A stretch of DNA of 6,083 nt from an uncultured Treponema sp. (lineage in GTDB: Bacteria; Spirochaetota; Spirochaetia; Treponematales; Treponemataceae), in assembly GCA_937885235.1 (NCBI GenBank), contig CAKZZK010000034.1:1-6083 (forward strand), in the 5' to 3' direction. Both the position numbers and the translations under genes were made by a program. Below, piece by piece: positions 4,901-6,083 of the stretch. Within the stretch, counting starts at the first letter, position 1. Every line of letters begins with the position of its first letter. A model generated the notes under the pieces. It did no database searches and had not been told where the DNA came from. It was given only the letters and a program-made list of their open reading frames with translations.

Positions 4901-5368
4901 ATGTGGAAAAGCGTTTTAGCAGGGCTTTTAGCTTTGTGTGCCTGTGTCTTGTTGCAGTCGCAGGATTTGCAGTGGCAATCGGGCTCGGAGGATGCGCGAG
5001 CACCCCGGAAAGAACTGAGCCTGTTGTCATCGAGCATCAGAGACAACTTGATGAAGCTCAGGCAAGAGTCAGCTATTATGTCGGAAGAATTGACGCGGCT
5101 GCGGAACGAGTTGACTATCTCAGAGAACGAGCGGAAAGCTTTGGAGGAACAATCGAGGAAACTATCCGACTCTTTGACGAATATCAACAGGCAGTTGAAC
5201 AGCTCATACGAGACTATAACGCGCTACGAGATGCAATTAAGGCACAAGAAGAAGGTGCTGGGGGCGCTGGCGGCGGCGCTGCTCGTTATGATAGCGGGGA
5301 AGCTGGCAGGATACTGGCTTTATGCGAAAGGTATACGGGTGCCCAGGTGGCTGGACATCCTTCTTTAA
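4901..5368 (+). CDS. Spanin-like protein: N-terminal export signal, coiled coil, C-terminal TM (155 aa)
   Basis: ATG 4901 has AAGGAG at 5-nt spacing. Residues 4-18 (S-V-L-A-G-L-L-A-L-C-A-C-V-L-L) are hydrophobic. They contain L-C-A-C15, a possible relaxed lipobox, and otherwise act as a signal peptide or anchor. Residues about 38-113 are a long heptad-rich coil (KELSLLSSSIRDNLMKLRQE, then S-E-E-L-T-R-L-R-N-E-L-T and A-L-E-E-Q-S-R-K-L-S-D-S-L). After H-K-K-K, residues 119-141 (V-L-G-A-L-A-A-A-L-L-V-M-I-A-G-K-L-A-G-Y-W-L-Y) form a TM helix, followed by a short tail KGIRVPRWLDILL. If Cys15 is lipidated, this is the layout of unimolecular spanins (phage T1 gp11 type), bridging outer and inner membrane. 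If not, it could be the inner-membrane partner of the overlapping lipoprotein. No enzymatic motif is present. Homology is not established by sequence alone. Confidence 0.7.
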   Translation: MWKSVLAGLLALCACVLLQSQDLQWQSGSEDARAPRKELSLLSSSIRDNLMKLRQESAIMSEELTRLRNELTISENERKALEEQSRKLSDSLTNINRQLNSSYETITRYEMQLRHKKKVLGALAAALLVMIAGKLAGYWLYAKGIRVPRWLDILL

Positions 5369-5412
5369 CCGGTCATAGCGCGGGCAGCCGTTGGCAACGC
5401 CCAGCGAGATGA
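4903..5412 (+). CDS. Overlapping lipoprotein with coiled coil, o-spanin-like candidate (169 aa)
   Basis: This frame starts with GTG at 4903, 2 nt after the ATG of the 155-aa gene, and contains nearly all of it in the -1 frame. It runs 44 nt further, to TGA at 5410-5412. The N-terminus MEKRFSRAFSF is a basic n-region. Residues about 11-28 are a hydrophobic core, and L28-G29-G30-C31 is a textbook lipobox. Ser33 at +3, with no Asp at +2, favours outer-membrane sorting. Residues about 43-117 (IEHQRQLDEAQARVSYYVGR, then A-A-A-E-R-V-D-Y-L-R-E-R and E-T-I-R-L-F-D-E-Y) predict a coiled coil. The following G-A-G-G-A-G-G-G-A-A lies opposite the TM helix of the other frame and may only be its by-product. 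By analogy with Rz1, this would be the outer-membrane spanin subunit. The main alternative is a chance open frame. Signal peptide, lipobox and coil together argue against that but do not exclude it. Confidence 0.5.
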   Translation: MEKRFSRAFSFVCLCLVAVAGFAVAIGLGGCASTPERTEPVVIEHQRQLDEAQARVSYYVGRIDAAAERVDYLRERAESFGGTIEETIRLFDEYQQAVEQLIRDYNALRDAIKAQEEGAGGAGGGAARYDSGEAGRILALCERYTGAQVAGHPSLTGHSAGSRWQRPAR

Positions 5413-5418
5413 TAGAGC

Positions 5419-5441
5419 CCTGCGGCACAGACGGCCGCAGG
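5419..5441 (+). other. Intergenic hairpin upstream of terminator
   Basis: CCTGCGGC (5419-5426) pairs perfectly with GCCGCAGG (5434-5441), an 8-bp GC-rich stem with a 7-nt loop. No T-run follows. It begins 7 nt after the longer spanin frame ends and may be an RNA stability or attenuation element together with the next hairpin. Confidence 0.7.
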
Positions 5442-5459
5442 CACTACCCCTTTCCACCC

Positions 5460-5496
5460 AGGGGCACGGGGTGCGCTACCCTGTGCCCCTTCTTTC
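5460..5496 (+). terminator. GC-rich terminator or attenuator between spanins and the Cys/His protein gene
   Basis: Bases 5460-5471 (AGGGGCACGGGG) pair with 5479-5490 (CCCTGTGCCCCT). This is a 12-bp stem with a single G-U pair and a 7-nt loop, followed by the T-rich TCTTTC. The T-tract is broken by C, so efficiency may be partial. The next gene's AGGAG lies 10 nt after the stem and I see no promoter between. Expression of that gene would need read-through or antitermination. CCCCT at 5447-5451 could pair with AGGGG at 5460-5464 and compete with the stem. Confidence 0.65.
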
Positions 5497-5511
5497 AGCG
5501 AGGAGAAGAAT

Positions 5512-5937
5512 ATGAGCAGAACGAAATATGAAGGATTGCAGAACAGGCTGATGCAGATTGCGCCAGAATCGTGCTTCTTCCTTACATTGCTTTCGATAGC
5601 AGAGGATTTCAATGCGGACTTTAGGACAGGACGGACGTTCGACCTTGCGGACGCGCTCAACAAAGCCCTGCAGCAGGGCTGGCTGGGAGCCAAAGACAAC
5701 ATGATGTACAACGATGTCGCGCTGCTTGAGTGGCTGACAGGGCGACCGGCCGAGAAGCAGGTGATGGATGCCGCGCAGTTCAGCGGGTACACGGTACAGG
5801 CCAACGAGTACACGGCGGTGAAGTGGCGCAAAGGAAAGGGCACGCACTTCCGGCGGCGGACATACGATGTGTACAAGGGGTCGCAGACCGTGGCACGGGG
5901 CAGCATTGAAGCCATCTATATCTACAGGTTTGTATAA
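5512..5937 (+). CDS. Small Cys/His phage protein, DUF261-like; possible papain-fold lytic enzyme (141 aa)
   Basis: Start ATG at 5512 with AGGAG at 5501-5505. Residues 18-31 (P-E-S-C21-F-F-L-T-L-L-S-I-A-E) resemble the 'G-C-Y-F-x-S-L-L-x-I-A-E' opening of small phage and spirochaetal proteins that I recall as DUF261 or C39-like: a Cys at the start of a buried helix. Near the C-terminus G-T-H112-F-R-R-R-T-Y-D119-V-Y-K-G-S-Q-T-V-A-R-G, then I-Y-I-Y-R-F, resembles the 'H-F ... Y-D-P-x-x-G-S' strand pair of papain-like folds. C21 and H112 (perhaps D119) would form the active site. No signal peptide or TM segment is present, so export would depend on a holin. Its position between spanins and a holin-like gene makes it the best endolysin candidate here. 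The assignment is by remembered pattern. A catalytically inactive structural protein is possible. Confidence 0.55.
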   Translation: MSRTKYEGLQNRLMQIAPESCFFLTLLSIAEDFNADFRTGRTFDLADALNKALQQGWLGAKDNMMYNDVALLEWLTGRPAEKQVMDAAQFSGYTVQANEYTAVKWRKGKGTHFRRRTYDVYKGSQTVARGSIEAIYIYRFV

Positions 5938-5947
5938 GGGGCAGGTG

Positions 5948-6083
5948 ATGAGTATTGAGCCGTTTATTGATGTGAAGGCAATCGTGCAGATTGCGGTCTT
6001 TATGGTGGGGATCACCCAGCTTTGCAAGCAGTTCTTTGAGGTACAGAACAGGCGGGTGAAGATCCTGCTTACAGTGCTCGTGG
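5948..6083 (+). CDS. Holin-like small membrane protein, N-terminal part (3' end outside window)
   Basis: The start ATG at 5948 is preceded by AAGGGG at 5936-5941. A GTG at 5945 is an in-frame alternative one codon earlier. Forty-five residues are visible: MSIEPFIDVKAIVQIAVFMV, then G-I-T-Q-L-C-K-Q-F-F-E-V-Q-N-R-R-V-K-I-L-L-T-V-L-V, still open at the window end. A first hydrophobic helix (about 8-30), a short basic loop (N-R-R-V-K) and the start of a second hydrophobic helix fit a small multi-TM phage holin. Holins open the inner membrane at a programmed time. The gene starts 10 nt after the preceding stop, so the two are probably co-translated. The family cannot be fixed from the visible part. 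Confidence 0.6.
   Translation, partial: MSIEPFIDVKAIVQIAVFMVGITQLCKQFFEVQNRRVKILLTVLV

Noticed and set aside
4429..5187. 252-codon open frame on the minus strand across the lysis genes
   Set aside because: It is antisense to genes with good ribosome-binding sites and clear coil/TM layout. It has no ribosome-binding site and a low-complexity, Ser/Cys/His-rich composition typical of antisense frames.
5373..6027. Two minus-strand open frames of about 180 codons opposite the Cys/His protein gene
   Set aside because: They are shadows of the plus-strand gene, which has a ribosome-binding site and conserved-looking motifs. The minus frames overlap each other and have no recognisable content.
1..6083. 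tRNA genes, CRISPR arrays, insertion-sequence ends or transposases
   Set aside because: None seen. There is no regularly spaced repeat array, no transposase-like frame and no cloverleaf found by eye.

Overview
The window is a piece of a tailed-phage genome, most likely a prophage of a Gram-negative bacterium. It runs from the end of a portal gene, through small adsorption or fibre proteins and a tail fibre, into a host-lysis module. A toxin-antitoxin pair has been inserted in between on the opposite strand. Base composition is intermediate and the ribosome-binding sites are strong (AGGAGG type). An outer-membrane host is inferred from the lambda-type portal and from two spanin-like genes, one with a textbook lipobox. 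A spirochaete such as a host-associated Treponema is my best guess, from the style of the lysis genes, the DUF261-like protein and the hairpin-rich intergenic DNA. The sequence does not prove this.

Layout. (1) 3-479: C-terminus of a lambda-family portal protein, cut by the window edge. (2) 477-594: about 120 bp made almost entirely of four consecutive hairpins. The outer two are near-identical 16-bp palindromes exactly 100 bp apart. (3) 619-3471: four + strand genes. These are a 59-aa protein, a 169-aa protein with a CBM5/12-like module, a 213-aa fibre-like protein and a 479-aa tail fibre with two knob-like modules. The last three share end motifs in a chain, as expected of shuffled fibre parts. 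Between the third and fourth genes lies a perfect hairpin that is an intrinsic terminator only for minus-strand transcription. (4) 3504-about 3790: a DUF1064 phage gene that loses its recognisable C-terminal part where the hicAB cassette begins. (5) 3810-4461, minus strand: hicA-hicB, with a TTGACA-N17-TATATT promoter overlapped by a perfect 20-bp palindrome, the likely HicB operator. (6) 4489-6083: lysis module. It holds a coiled-coil plus single-TM protein (XhlA-like), two almost completely overlapping spanin-like genes starting 2 nt apart in different frames, a GC-rich terminator or attenuator, a small Cys/His protein that may be the lytic enzyme, and the start of a holin-like membrane protein.

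How the parts work together. Region 3 would build the receptor-recognising tip of the virion. Region 6 would breach the inner membrane (holin-like proteins), the cell wall (candidate Cys peptidase or amidase) and the outer membrane (spanins). HicAB is probably an addiction or phage-defence cargo with its own regulation.

The most striking feature is 4901-5412. One DNA stretch encodes two full-length envelope proteins: one with an N-terminal export signal, a coiled coil and a C-terminal TM segment, the other a lipoprotein with a coiled coil. They appear to share a single Shine-Dalgarno. This is a more extreme overlap than the known Rz/Rz1 nesting. Also odd is that no head genes lie between the portal and the fibre genes, and the hairpin cluster sits exactly at that junction.
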